Origin: Apostichopus parvimensis
Taxonomy: Eukaryota; Echinodermata; Holothuroidea; Aspidochirotida; Stichopodidae
Length of the DNA: 47,921 bases
Direction: 5' to 3'
NCBI GenBank assembly: GCA_000934455.1
Contig: KN882245.1
Span: 116,421-164,341 of the forward strand
Each line of letters opens with the position of its first letter. Position 1 is the first letter of the stretch. Shown piece by piece: positions 33,925-46,919 of the stretch. Made by a program: the position numbers and the translations under genes. The notes beneath the pieces were generated by a model that saw only the letters and a list, made by a program, of their open reading frames with translations, made no database searches and was not told where the DNA came from.

Positions 33925-36900
33925 AGTGTTACTGAAAGTTCTGTAACTTTTACCGCTATGAAGTGAGTTACTTATTACGCGTTCCTCGTTCGACATTCGC
34001 GAATGAGTATAACTGCTACCCATTCAGTTACTTATTCGACAATGCTATCGACGTAATACCTATGGCAAGCCGAATGCTCTCTTACAAGATGTTCAAAATT
34101 TGGACGTGGCAAAGCCAGATTTTAGCATATTTTCTAAAAATATAAGAGGTTTATCTATGGGTCATATGAACTCTAGAGAAATTTAAAAAACTCTCACAAT
34201 GCGTTTTGCCAGGTCCAAAGAATACTTGACCAATTCAAATGACCACTACACCATCACTCCTTAAAGGCATTGAAGACTTGTCCCAAACCGCGTGCCGCCA
34301 ACTGAAAAAGTTAACTTTCTGTTGCTTGCAATTGAAGTTTTTTTCTTGTCGCTACAAAATGCAGACAGTAATGAAACGTGATACCTTGTTATCTTTAATC
34401 TGGACCTGAGATGTCCATCACTAATATGTACACTGTGTTGTGGGTGTTGACCGTAGCTGCATGTAGTGAATGTACACTAGTGTCTAACTACCGACGGTAG
34501 CAAGCTGTGTGTGTATTTTCTGAGATCGATGGTGGTGTCTAACACTTCTGTTACACCTCATTCGAAACTAGGTCAGATTACCGGCATCAGAAGTTTCTTT
34601 GTGCGCGAGTCTTCACTCCCTTTAAATGAATCTAACGGGACTACGAAAAAAAAAACCCTTTGGGCCCTAGTCAAGACCAGCACGCCTTGGACCACCTAAA
34701 ATTATGAATTACATGTATAAAGCAATAAACTTTTGTTTACATCGCGTAAGAGTGTTCCTATCGTGTCTTGTAACGCTAAGGAGATAACAATGTTTGTACA
34801 TATCTAATAGCGGTATTTTTTAGTTAAACTTATTGGGAAGTAAGTTTCTAAAAGCTTTCACCAAAAAATGTTCAAACTAGGGAAATTCCCATGACAAACA
34901 GCGCTGAACGTGGCAAACAGCTTAGATAATAAACACTGTGTACCCGAATAGGGTATTAAAGGTTATTTAGATGCACAGAGCAATCAAGCATTCCAAGGAA
35001 GCAAACGAAGATATCTCGAAAAACCGTCATTGCTAAAGTTCAACGTTGTAGCCGCGGAGGTTCGCTGATTGGTTCAAAGGCTGTGATGTGAATATGCGGA
35101 ATGTTGTTAGCAGCACAAACTTTACCATGTGAAGCGAGACGAATCTGATCCCGAGGGGACATGAGGAAATAGACAGAAATGGCCAAGTTTTCAGTCTGGA
35201 AGCTTTGTTCATATTGGGGAATTAAATAATGGCGTTAACTGTATCTCATTATTAGGCTTAATTACTAAGTGACAAGTAAACACAAATCAGTTTTTATCAC
35301 TTTTATCCATTCTTCCTTTTTTCTCGAAGATGATTGGTGCTTGGAGGTTATAGACGACCAGGGAAGTTCATGTTATTAAAGTTGTGACAACACTTATGCC
35401 AAATTCAATATTTAGTAATTATGCAATGTATTAATGGGTGCCCAGGCATCTCTGAAGAAGGTTTGTGAAATTAGTAATAACTTTACTTTATTTTATAGGC
35501 ATTGTGGTAACAGCCCCTCATCATTCCTGCTTCTATTTCCTCTTACTTTTTTTAACACCCCAAAGTTTCATGTGATGAAGGAGAATGAGGGGATGAGAAG
35601 GACTTTTAATGTAGCTAAAGTCGTTCTCCTTTGAAATTTTCTTCTGCGGTCGAAAATAATCGATAATGCATGTAAAGATTTATTTCCCACTCTCTCTGCA
35701 TCATTATGAAAATTTCAGTGTTGTGGTACTCGTATCCATATTCGAATCCAGGGTAATGTACTCATGACCAGGGACCTGTATCCGTACCCTATGGTCCGGA
35801 CCCTAACCCTAACCTTAAAGTTCTAAAAATTAACACCCTCATAAGTTCACTTTAAGTCCCCCAAGTTCACTTAATTATCATTACTGACATCAAGTTGGTG
35901 CAATGGCTACATCTTTTGTATTCAAAGTCAGGTTTGATATTATGAAAACTTAACAAATTATGTTATTAATACTCTAACATCTTAATGAATCCGGATATTT
36001 CAAAACTTTTCTATCTTTTTAGTTACATTGGCAGTTAAGGAACACATCATTAAGCCATTTTTAATTCGGGTTCAATGTAAACAATGTACCTGGCAACATT
36101 TGAGTGACATCATTATCATCAATGGCCTGTAAAGTTACTGTAGGCAAAAGATATCATGTATGTCTAACTTGGTGGATCTACAAACAGCAAAATCATAGTT
36201 TCAAAAACTCTCAAAAATAGGACATCAATTGGAGTTGTTAATTATTTAAATGATCATTACCAAATTCTATCTGGTCAGAACAGATATCATCAGATAGATA
36301 TTTCTTCATATAAGATAATGATGCAGATGAATTTGAAAATTTGACATTTTGCCTCATTTTCATATTTTCCCCCTTCATTATATGGACATTATTTCAAATT
36401 ACAAAGCAGAGATGCCTGTCAGACAAAAGTTTGAATTTCTATGAAGTCTGGACTTCATATGAAGTTTATTTATACAATGTTGAGCAGCATTCCAACTGTG
36501 CCATGTTTGATGGAAATATCAAACAAATACATAACATATACAAAAGAGCTTATGATAATTAAGACTGCAAACATCACAAAACCCTTCACTAAAGATAACT
36601 TTTTTTTTACCAGCTGAAGATTTTCTGACATGAAAAAGTTTTCTTCCAGCCACCATATCACAAGTTTACACATGAAACATACTGTGACATTAACATAAGT
36701 GTGACACTGTACTCATCAAGCATACAGAATGATTGCAACAAAGTGTGGGTTTCTAGGTGATCAAAAACCCAGCTACTTGTTGATCTGTTAATTTCTTCAC
36801 CGTTTTACTCTTTCTAAAGTAGTGATGAATTAATATGAATTGAGATTGTGGTAATCTTGAATTTGGACCAGACAACATGACTAGACTAAAAGATGACAAT

Positions 36901-37815
36901 TTACTTTAATTCCAAAAGTGATTTCTGTCTTGATAATTTGCATGCACTTGATCAACTTACACAAGTCATTAAAATGGTAAACATTTAAACACTTTTTAAA
37001 TACTAATCAGGCACCCAATGCTCCATCTCCTTTGCCACCCGCTCCCCCCTCCCCACCCGCTCCCCCCTAATCCTTCTCCTTTGGCATCTAAGCTAACAAC
37101 TTGACTAGAAGAACTAGATGATCATTGATCATCTCATTGTATTGTATTGTCAGATCTTTACCTAAATATATTGCTGTATGTTGTAACATTACATCACTCT
37201 GACTAACCAGTTGATACTCACACAAGATTGCTTCAATCTATATAAGGGTTTGATTTCACTGGCTGGATACAACAACTAACTGCTCATTATTAGAAAATTA
37301 TTAACAATTTAATCCATTACAGTTCTCGACCCACAAAAGTATTAAATGCCAATAACCTTTTGCTTTCAATTGCAATTCATTGTGGTATACTCTTAATTTC
37401 AGATTTCCCGGTGCAATTTTATAGAACAGTAAAGTCTAAGATGATGCTTTTTGAGTAGCTTATCTTTGCTTTAACTGATGAATATGGTTATTAAACCCAA
37501 TTGAGGTAAATGAAATGAAAAAAATATTTAACAAATAACCTATAAGATCAGTCAAAATTAACGTCACTTATCAAGTTAGTATCTTATAACTGCAGGCAAC
37601 TTGAATAAAACATTACAAACGGTGTAAACGTGCTGTTTCATTCGACTTTATCTGTCAAACACAACAAATATGAGGGTATTACAAAAGTTGTGACATAGAA
37701 GAAACACGAATGCAGGTTCTGAAACCTCTTTGAAATTTGCCTCCTACAGTAAAATTCTTGAAAAAACTGCAACTACCAGACAAAGATATGTGTAAACAAG
37801 TTTTATTATGTTAAG
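33925..37815. other. Spacer without recognised genes
   Basis: AT-rich, scattered homopolymers, a short telomere-like ccctaaccctaacctt at 35801-35816, and a pyrimidine stretch at 37020-37080. No frame resembles a known protein. Confidence 0.5.
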
Positions 37816-37820
37816 AACAT

Positions 37821-38091
37821 TATAAGCAAGCTACATACAGGTGGTATAGTCCAGGATATTCAGCATCTTATAACTATCCACAGACTACCCACACTCCAAG
37901 ATTAATGTACGTTATTAGCAAGCTACATACAGGTGGTATAGTCCAGGATATTCAGCATCTTATAACTATACAGACTACCCACACTCCAAGATTAATGTAC
38001 GTTATTAGCAAGCTACATACAGGTGGTATAGTCCAGGATATTCAGCATCTTATAACTATCCACATACTACCCACACTCCAAGATTAATGTA
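37821..38091 (+). repeat. About 90-bp tandem repeat, three units
   Basis: Units begin gcaagctacatacaggtggt and end ccacactccaagattaatgt. The last unit runs without a break into the dispersed repeat at 38073-38262. Confidence 0.92.
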
Positions 38092-38262
38092 TGTCGTCCA
38101 GTTATAGAGTTGTTGACAATTGACAATTCATTATCATGGACGTTATATTTGAATGTAAGAGACTGACTTCGGTCAGCTTGTGGCTTTGATAAGCCAATGA
38201 GGCTTCTTTGCGAGTTCCTGCTTGCAGGAGGATCTAATATACATACAATACATACATACTAT
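38073..38262 (+). repeat. Dispersed repeat, copy 2
   Basis: Same order of blocks as 31658-31820 and same orientation, ending atacatacaatacatacata. Probably a SINE or tail-end LINE fragment; I could not name the family. Confidence 0.85.
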
Positions 38263-38540
38263 ATCTGACATGGTTACATGTAATTAGAGGGTGAAACAGC
38301 CATGACAAATGTACAAGTGCAGGTAACAATATCATAGTTCAGAACTAGAAAAAAACAATTCAATTCTCCAAGTTCTACGAGAGAAGATAGTTTTCTGTGG
38401 TCAACTCTGAGCAAAATCCAGAATAAAATCCAGGCCAGAGGTCTGTGGATCAATACGATGACTGTTGGATACATTGCACAGTACAAGACATAATCCAGAC
38501 AGTTGGAGAGTCTGTCACCAAAAATAATAGCTGAGTTTCA

Positions 38541-38682
38541 TTAGTCTCCTCCGAGTGGATTACCCTGGCCCCAGTTATGCCGTCCTCCTACTCCACCATT
38601 GTTCGCTTCTGGTCTTCTTCGACTAGCAGGAGCTTGGCCAAACCCACTGATCCCACCCTGACGGTTTGGGAAATACTTGTAC
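38541..38682 (-). CDS. DERL1: DERL1 exon 7 with stop codon
   Basis: Encodes the cytosolic tail from YKYFPNRQGGISGFGQAPAS to GNPLGGD and TAA. The 3' UTR should run to lower coordinates; an AATAAA on the minus strand at 37802-37807 is one possible poly(A) signal, unproven. Confidence 0.95.
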
Positions 38683-41600
38683 CTGAACCACAAGAAAAAG
38701 TCAAAGGCCACATTGTTTCTGAATCTAAACTTTCCAAAGAACAGTGTAATTCAAACATCTTTGTGAGTAGAAATACTCTTACAAGGTTATGAGAATTATG
38801 AAAAAACTCAACTGATAAAAGTAACAAACAAAACAATCTTGTTTCAAATCTTGTTTCTAGTTCTTGAACAAGAAACAATGTCAATCATGACTCTCTAAAC
38901 AACAGTAAATTGAGCATAAATTAAGCATAAACCCCAAAGAGTCAAAATCCCAACAGAATTTAACCAAATAGTCTAAAAGAAACTACCTGGTATCAAAAGT
39001 TAACTTTTCACTGGTTTGCTGGAAATCTTTCTGTCTGTACCATTTAGGGCAAATTGCATGCAGATAACCTGATACGTTCTTATGATTCATGTACATCAGT
39101 GAATAATTCTTTGTCTTTTTCCTAACAATATAAAATCTGTGCTGTCTATATTATAAATAATAATCAGTTAAGCCAATTACCAGATAACTGCACCAATTGG
39201 GGGGCAACAACTTAAACACTTTGTCCATATATATGGAATTATGTACATGTTTCACTTGAGTGCAATTCTAATAGATATGGTTTGTTGTCCACTGAGGTTG
39301 TACAAGTTTACAAGTCTAAATGACAACATGACCCGTTGAATGAGAATTACCTGAAAGAAACAAAATACTTACAGGATGTCTGGTGTTTTCAGCAAAGTCC
39401 TGCCACCAAAGTCTTGAGGATACTTAAATGTCAAAAAGAAGTACAGATGGCCCACCAGAATGCCCAGTATTTCAGCCAGGCCACTAAACAAAAAATAACA
39501 AGAAAAATTTAACCAAGACAACTTTCCAAATTGATCTCTGTTAAACAAATCATAGTGGGGATCAAACCTATTGCCAAAATCGACTGCTGAATAAAAAATG
39601 TCTGTAAACCGGTGACAATATGTATGGATATTAAAGAAGTATTGCTCTGTATCAAATGATATTAAACTTATAAGGAAACCAAGATGACTTCATAAACACT
39701 GTGAGGTATTCCATCTTCTAAATAAGGCATACATATGGAAGTTGATAACTTACAACAAAGCTCACTGCTTGTCTAGGAAAATGACTTCAGGAGATGATCT
39801 CTGATGTCACCAGGGAAATGTACTCCAACGTTTATATTGCGCAACATGGTATGTCGATCTGGGTCATTCCCACTCAAATTCCTAACTCAAGTCTACTCAC
39901 TGATCTATATCATCTTTTAGTCGATATTGTAGGTTACTTTACTGGCGCCCCCACATTCTGAACATGCCTTTAACTTTGGGAGTAAATGTGATTTCAATCT
40001 TTGTTTGATCCCAGAGCAAAAACAAACTGTCAGAATGTTCTCCCTTGTTGCAATTGTTTAACATTGTTTTGGCTGGATCCCAGGACCAATGCAGTTATTT
40101 CTGGACTCTGTTTTAACTACCTTCAAAATCATGCGTTAAATCCACGCACAGATAATCAACTCACCCTCCTCTGAGGATCCAGTTGAACCCTACAAGCACC
40201 CATGGCAAGTACATAGCCTTGAAGCGGGTTCCAAACCAGAAGCTGACAATGACATCACGGTTCAGTTGGCACCACACGTATAGGGCACTGAGTATCATAG
40301 GTTCCATTAGGAGCTGTGTATGATGTAAAATAATAAACAAAATGATTACATCAATGACAAAAAAAAACATAACATGTTATAAACAGATGAATAATTACAG
40401 AGAAAGTAACCGATAGGGAAAAAGTTAACTTACCTGCAGGGGCGCTAAAAATCCGATGATCTGAGACAGATTTGTGGTTAAGGTAAAATAATACATACAT
40501 GAATGTATAATTACCATAGCCGAAGCCTTTCTTCAAGAATGTATTACAATTGGCAATTTGTAATTGGATTTGTTAAAGTATATTTTTCATGGAATGCTTT
40601 GAGTTACAGTAACATGTATGCAATACATTTAAAGTCCTCCTTTACAGATCCCTCGATATATTTCCTTCCTACTTCTTGACTGCCAAAATTGTGAATAATA
40701 TTTATTTCTAGTGATCACATTGCCAGCAGCCCACAAATTAACCTTTTCACAATATATTTCTTTCAAAATATTTGTCTTTTACAAAAAGAAAAGGATACAA
40801 CAAGACAGATCCAGTTAAAAAGCAGCATAAAGATATAATCAGCTGGTCTCCCATCAAAGACGCCTGTACAGTAGGACAAGAACAAAAAAGCCACATATAA
40901 GAAAAAGACACTGGAAACATTTACTTCCAAAAAGTCCTGATAGGTGACCATTGAGGATACTATACTAACTTGACCAATCTAACTTTCTTGAGTAATTAGT
41001 GTTTGTTTCTTTTACTTTCATCAGAGATAGTCTTGCCTTTTCATCGGATGACTTAAAAGTGGTATTTTGAGTTGAATACAGTAGCTACAATCTTGTAGTT
41101 CAACACCATTAGATATGGTACCTGAAAACACAAATTGCCATTGTTAGTCTACAAACACCATACAAGGACTCAGTAAATTAGATTTAAACAGTTTTTAAGA
41201 AACATTAAGACAGTGCAACTAATGTTTAAGAAGCAAAGCTGGCTTTGTTGAATTTAACAGTTAAATAGATTGCTATTGGCTATCCAATTGTGTGTGAATA
41301 TTACATGGCTTGGTAGAGATAATTCAAAGTGACAACTCAACTCAAACCTGCAAATTTCAGGCAGATGTTAACCATTGACATATCATAATCCAAGAAAAGT
41401 GCAACTAATGTTTCTAGATATATTCCAGTTTTCAAGGTATTCATGATCATATATACATTTTTCAAAATGTTTGGAATGCTTCTTCAAGGCAAAATCACTA
41501 ATGAAGTTGGCTCCTCAGTCAAGACCAGAATCATTGCTGTTAAAGCTTTTTTATATAACTTTTAATTCTAAATTCTGCCAATTTTTTTTCCTTATCCAAT

Positions 41601-42996
41601 TTATAAATGCTTTGCTTTGATCATGTTATTTCAGGTCCTAAAAAGCTTTTCAGAACTGCCCGAAATAGTACACAAGTTCACTGAAAGAAAATGTTTTCAG
41701 TGGTCTGTAACATAATCAGATCAATTTTGTACCTAAGTAATCCTTTAAAAACTTTCATGTAAAATCCATTCAGCCTATTTGAGAGAAAAACAAAGACATG
41801 ATCTAGATCTGGACTTGCTTATTTAACAGACAATCAAGCACACAATACGTTAAAACTATCCACACAAAAAAACATAAATAAATACTAAAATCAAAATAGA
41901 AAGTGCTCACTTACCTGTTTCTAATCTTATAGAGTAACTGTACAGAAAATAGAGTTGGATAAGATAATGAAAGCCAGTCATCGGTGTTATAGGAAAGTAA
42001 AAAACTGAAGTGATCAAACGCCATAGCTGCAAAGTAGTAGAAACAAATATTGGAATGTCATCTGAAATGACTTGTAATGTTAATGATACCTAACTGTTAG
42101 AAAATGATACAAGAAAAACCAAGACAGTCACAGTATGGTAGGAATGGCTATTGCCAATAAATACGGCCAGTTTAAAAAAAATTGGTTGCAGGAATATTTT
42201 GGGGGTTGAGATTGTACATCTCTGCAAATGTAGGCAGTAGGCAAGGGCTGGAACCTAAAGCCAACATCTAGGGGAAAGAAAATTCATGGTGATTGCATAT
42301 TAATGAATCAATACCAAATGTAGGCAGTGGGCAAAGGCTAGAACCTAAAGCCAACATCTAGGGGAAAGAAAATTCCGCATATTAATGAATATTAATGAAT
42401 ATTAATGAATCAATACCAAATGTGACTCTGGCAATGCTTTTGCATTCAAGTTAACTCTGGAAGTAAGATTAAACACAGTTAAAACATCTGGTATCTCAAA
42501 CACTGTATTAAACCCACTGAAAATGCATGAAGAAACATTTACCAGGTACCATATTTCCATCCATCAACTGGTAAATTTTTATCTTGCATTTTAGATGAAA
42601 GGTTAACCAAACATTTCACAGTAATTCTTCCAGTTCATTTCATGAAAAGTAACCTTTAATACTGACTTAAACCCAGACACTAAGAAATACACAACAAATT
42701 CAAACATATACACTTTACTTCCAAAATCAGAATCAGCTGAGAGCATTACACACACAATGGGAGACATATCTTATATAATTGTATAATAAGAGACATATCT
42801 TATATAATAACTTGTATAATATATAAATAACTCGAACCTGAAATCTGTAAAATACATGTGGGAAGCTGAGTATCAAATTCATTGGATTAATAAGACCAAA
42901 CCGTCCAACCAGTGGTACCACAATAGAGCCAGTAAACCAAGCTTTGGTTACCATGGGGATACCCCTGTACCAGTCACCAATGTCATTCTGCGCCAT
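38541..42996 (-). CDS. DERL1: Derlin-1, complete, seven coding exons
   Basis: Exons 42838-42996, 41915-42026, 40799-40863, 40434-40460, 40165-40313, 39373-39483 and 38541-38682 join in phase to 254 residues plus TAA; human Derlin-1 has 251. Visible: N-terminal NDIGDWYRGIP, the Derlin WR motif at 55-56, VFDGRPADYIFMLLFNW, QLNRDVIVSFWFGTRFKAMY, a GxxxG at 177-181, and a Gly-rich tail ending HNWGQGNPLGGD that resembles the p97/VCP-binding SHP box. Family knowledge: an inactive rhomboid in the ER membrane that works in retrotranslocation of misfolded proteins with p97. No catalytic Ser-His dyad is expected. The donor of exon 1 is unusual (CAG/GTTCGA). Start chosen for alignment and context (AACATGG). 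Confidence 0.96.
39373..39483 (-). CDS. DERL1: DERL1 exon 6
   Basis: Encodes GLAEILGILVGHLYFFLTFK and YPQDFGGRTLLKTPDIL; carries the GxxxG and the last membrane segment. Donor GTAAGT, phase 2. Confidence 0.96.
40165..40313 (-). CDS. DERL1: DERL1 exon 5
   Basis: Encodes LLMEPMILSALYVWCQLNRD, then FWFGTRFKAMYLPW and NWILRGG. Donor GTGAGT, phase 2. Confidence 0.96.
40434..40460 (-). CDS. DERL1: DERL1 exon 4, 27-bp microexon
   Basis: Nine codons, IIGFLAPLQ, with CAG acceptor and GTAAGT donor, phase 0 both sides. It fills the nine-residue gap left when exons 3 and 5 are aligned to vertebrate Derlin-1. Confidence 0.9.
40799..40863 (-). CDS. DERL1: DERL1 exon 3
   Basis: Encodes VFDGRPADYIFMLLFNWICL plus V, near-identical to vertebrate Derlin-1. 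Donor GTATCC, phase 0. Confidence 0.95.
41915..42026 (-). CDS. DERL1: DERL1 exon 2
   Basis: Encodes LWRLITSVFYFPITPMTGFH and then the segment ending YSIRLETG. Contains the Derlin WR motif. Donor GTAAGT, phase 1. Confidence 0.95.
42225..42421. repeat. About 90-bp tandem duplication in DERL1 intron 1
   Basis: caaatgtaggcagt...acctaaagccaacatctagg occurs at 42225 and 42315, followed by three attaatgaat repeats. Confidence 0.88.
42838..42996 (-). CDS. DERL1: DERL1 exon 1
   Basis: 53 codons from MAQNDIGDWYRG to FYRFQ, first membrane segment near WFTGSIVVPLVG. A CAG acceptor-like site at 43007-43009 suggests that the exon begins in 5' UTR at 43006, with a non-coding exon further upstream. Confidence 0.93.
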
Positions 42997-43257
42997 GTTG
43001 CAGAGACTGGAAGATAAAGAAACAAATGAAGAGAGAGTCATTAATCTGGTATTCCACAGAGAAATGTTATGCAAAATGGACAAATTACCACACACATAGA
43101 TGTGTAGCGATAGTTCACATGGCCTGAACCATACTGTAGTATGCTGTAAATTGTAATTCGTTATCATTAAAACACATGCACTAGATGATTGACTTGAACT
43201 GAGTTTTGGTACATCATACCTGGACTATTAAAGAAAGTATATACTATAAAAGAACTA

Positions 43258-43380
43258 CATTTACTACAGCAATATATGCACAAATTTGCTAGCATTTGCA
43301 ATGGAGCCATGTTGCTCAGGGTGCACAAATTTGCTAGCATTTTCAATGGAGCCATGTGGCTCAGGGGGCAAAGTGCTCTC
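43258..43380. repeat. 45-bp duplication with tRNA A-box-like end
   Basis: gcacaaatttgctagcattt...atggagccatg occurs twice. The second runs into TGGCTCAGGGGGC, which fits a pol III A box, but no B box follows. Could be a SINE head. Confidence 0.5.
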
Positions 43381-43807
43381 GCACTTTTCTGAAAAATCAC
43401 AAGAGTCCCTTTCTATGTTGGGTTATAAAAGTACCCTTTTTCATTTTGCTTTGTAAAATATCCCCTATTATAGAAATATTTTACAATAATAGAAAAAAAC
43501 TAAGGTCATTAAAAATGAGCAGTTTTTAGTCTGTAAAATATTATAATACTGAAACTTCTGGTGTGGAATGCACAGAGGATCCAATTTGTAACAAAGTTAT
43601 GAGATAACTTCTTCATTTGTGCCCTCAAATGAAAATCGTATGTCCCACTCCCCTCATTGTTTCTGCCCCTCAATATTGAACACTCTTCTGTCACCCGTTT
43701 GCTTGTGCTTGATAGTTATTTTTAAACATTTTAATCTTCTAACTAAACCTTTTACAATTACAAGCAGAACATACAGATATATATGTGTACATAATCAACT
43801 TATTTAA

Positions 43808-44052
43808 CAGCATGATGTTGCCCACGTCGTTCTCAAAATAGAGTCTTGGACTAAAATTTTCCCCACTCTGCAACTGAGCATCTGTGCATCCACTTCAGAC
43901 TATTACCCTTGGCCTAAAGACTCTTTTAATATAAACATGAACAAAATTTTACAATAGCACAATGTTGGGTGGCTCTCAAAATAAAGTCCTGGACTAACAT
44001 ATCCCACTCTGCATCCACTTCAGAATATAAGCCATGGACTTAAATTCTTGTA
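43808..44052. repeat. Diverged tandem duplication of about 165 bp
   Basis: agcatgatgttgcccacgtc...tcaaaatagagtcttggact and agcacaatgttgggtggctc...tcaaaataaagtcctggact, both followed by cccactctgca and catccacttcaga. Confidence 0.7.
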
Positions 44053-45760
44053 AAAATTACAGTTATTTGGAATATGATGTCAACCTGGTCTATGAGAAAA
44101 TACTATTAGATCTGGCAATATTAACTGGGCAACTGGATGATAGGAAAGGTCTCCAAACTGGCCCTTCATTCTGAAGTTACTCAGGAAAGTAACTGAAGTC
44201 AACGTTCCCCATGCTTAAAGATCTGCTTTATTGGCTCCAATTATACGCTTTATTACGCTTTAGCTAGGAAAGTTTTGTGATTACATAGTTGAGCTACCAC
44301 GGTCGCAAATCTACCACAGGCTCTAAGATTAGCCTGCATAGCTTCTTAACACCATTCTGCTCTTTGTGTAAACACTGTGTGGAAATATGTTCATGTCTAC
44401 AGTGTAGTTAATCATGCAGCGTTCAAACAAAGACCCTCCTACAAGAAAAAATATGTGGCAGGCATTGCAGACTGATTGGTAAAAAGAGGTCATTTTACGA
44501 CCAAGGCAGGTCAATTACGTAATTATCTCAAGAAACCTTTCCATGATATTGGTTATAGTAGGGGTCTATACTGTACTGTATGTATACAGCCTTCAACATA
44601 TTGCCATTCAACAATGAAGATACAGTAAGCTAGCACAGATACTGTAGGCCTAACAACAACTTTCGGTCAACTTAGTTTGTTGACCATGTTTAAAGAAAAG
44701 CCATTATACAAATATCTACCCTGTGATTCCTATCCATGAATTAACAACATACTCTAGTACGGACTCACAATCAATGAAAGACATGATAAAGTTATGGTGG
44801 TGTGCCGTAACTTTGTGTGTCCCCTAAATTAGCTTACTGTGTTATATATGTAGCTGCACTATTAGAAACTGTAGTTGCTGTGTTCGAAAATCAAATTGCA
44901 ACCACTTTTTCATCACAATTTAGATCTACAAAGCCTTCACGAAAATGGCCAAAATTGTCACAGTGAAACATCAAGTTTTTATTTTGAGATAATTTTGTGG
45001 TTTATTCGACCCATTTAGCGGAATTACACAGTAACGTTAAATGAATATGTTAAAGTCAGTGATATTTTTCCTTTCTTTGAGCACTTTGCCTGCCAACCTT
45101 TATAAGAATAAATCTTTCTATCTTCTGGCAGAATGTGGTAAACCATCAATGAAACTATGTGCTGAAGGATAGAACTAAACCACTGAGCAAAAATCAGCGA
45201 GATTGTCATCAGCGCTATGCTTTTTAAGGAACATTAATGCCGTTACTATCGCGAATTTACTGTATACCCTCATACCATAATTTCATAAACCTACCATTAC
45301 CAATAATAGTTAATATTCATGGTCTAGCCGACTTGCTTGGTTGTGGCAGACCTAGGGCCTAGGCCTGTGCGTAATCAGTACATCGTGGAACTGAGACCAA
45401 TGACATAGGCATAAAATGTTTCGCAACTCAATCTGTGCTAGAGACAACATTTAGTTTAATAATATAATGCTACATCATGATACACGAGCTTAAAAGCTGG
45501 AGATGTCAACTTACATGAAGAAAAATGATAAGTACTTGGTTTTCTCACAGTAGTAACTGTTTTACACTCCTTAACAAATGGTTATATTATTTATTAGGTT
45601 TCAGTAGTTTACTGCACTAACAAGTACTGGTCTGCGATACGTGTCTATAGCTAAGGTGTACAGGCTTATGAGATGCCGTTTGTGTCAATGTTTCGACACA
45701 CTTTTACTTCCTTTATGGCCCAACAACTTATATACTGATCTCAAAGAGTAGGCCTAACGG
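44053..45760. other. Right flank without recognised genes
   Basis: Upstream of Derlin-1. No exon-like frame or core promoter was recognised. Confidence 0.4.
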
Positions 45761-45764
45761 AAAT

Positions 45765-45835
45765 AAAGTTGATCCCGTAGATCAATTTTCCAGTTGATCC
45801 CGTAGATCAGTTTTCCCGTTGATCAATTTGAGCAT
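45765..45835. repeat. Short palindromic repeats around gttgatcccgtagatca
   Basis: Two units of gttgatcccgtagatcaat/gtt and a half unit; tgatc and gatca inverted within each. Confidence 0.75.
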
Positions 45836-46214
45836 TTGTATAACCTTACGAGAAATACACAGAGATTACTCCTTTATTAATGAAGATTGGAACGTGACTT
45901 TTGATATTTCGGTCTGATCTACTATTTTGCGATTTCCATCCCCTGGACAGCGATTATAGCTTACTACGCATTCTATTAAAACTTGACACAAAATATTAAC
46001 CAGAATGCAAAATGCATTGAGGTTTCGATGATTTCAGTGCACTAGACTTCTGGTTGTAAGTATAACCAGAACTAGCTGTTACAATATAAATGGCCCAAAC
46101 CACCATTTTGATACAATATTACACTATGGCATGATAAACACAACACAGGTCAGTCTAATGTACGTGGCTACGGTGGCTATAGACCCAAAACAATAGGGGT
46201 CTACTCAATGTTAT

Positions 46215-46425
46215 GAATCCACACACCAAGTATTGAAGGTATCCACGATTTTCATCGTTAGATATCATGTAAAAGGTTTATCAGAGTTTGACCTCTGGTG
46301 ACCTCAAAGGAGATTTGACCTCACAAGCAACAGGATTCTTGTACTCAATATGGCAAGTCCATATACCATGTATGGAAAGTATCCATGATTTCGACCATGA
46401 GAAATCATGTTTTAAAGGTTTTCAG
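46215..46425. repeat. Diverged direct repeat with tgacctc motifs
   Basis: caccaagtattgaaggtatc...atatcatgtaaaaggttt (46220-46285) is repeated as taccatgtatggaaagtatc...aatcatgttttaaaggtttt (46358-46425), with tttgacctctggtgacctca between. Reminiscent of a common marine-invertebrate repeat; family not named. Confidence 0.6.
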
Positions 46426-46599
46426 GCCTCGACAAATATTTTTAAAGTACTCGCTATTTGGCGACCGTGACTAAAAATCTACTCGCCAAATTTCACTCGC
46501 CACTAGGCCTATGATTGCTGTTCAAGTCTCAATAGTACAGATCTAACACATCAATACTTTCTGTGAAAAAAAAATAAATATTAGCCCTTACCAAAATCC

Positions 46600-46905
46600 A
46601 GATCTGGCCCAGATCTGGAATTTCAATCTGGGCCAGATCTGCTCCAGATCTGGAATTTATATCTGGCCAGATAAAAAATTGGGCAGATATAACTTGATAT
46701 AAAATAAAGTTTTATATGGCCCATATAAATTTTTATCTGGCTAAATGTTTTGCCATCCATATCTGGGCCAGATACAACTTTATCTGGTTGATATAAAGAA
46801 AATCCAGATAGTCCAGTTATATCTGGCTCTATATGGCCAGATAAATCTTTATCTGCATATCTGGAATAACTGTATGTAAGCGGGTTATGTCGATCAAATA
46901 GGAAA
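46600..46905. repeat. Array of tatctggccagata palindromes
   Basis: Many copies of atctggccagat, atctgggccagat and atatggccatat in both orientations. The same family returns at 47800-47921. Confidence 0.85.
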
Positions 46906-46919
46906 TAAGTGGTCAAAAC

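Noticed and set aside
33064..34023. Several 60-95-residue frames
   Set aside because: They fall in or beside the 918-bp inverted-repeat element and do not resemble a transposase.
35801..35816. Telomere-like ccctaaccctaa
   Set aside because: Only two full units and a decayed third; too short to call an interstitial telomere.
45024..45209. Possible exon upstream of Derlin-1
   Set aside because: Short frame with no homology that I recognise and no supporting splice signals that I trust.
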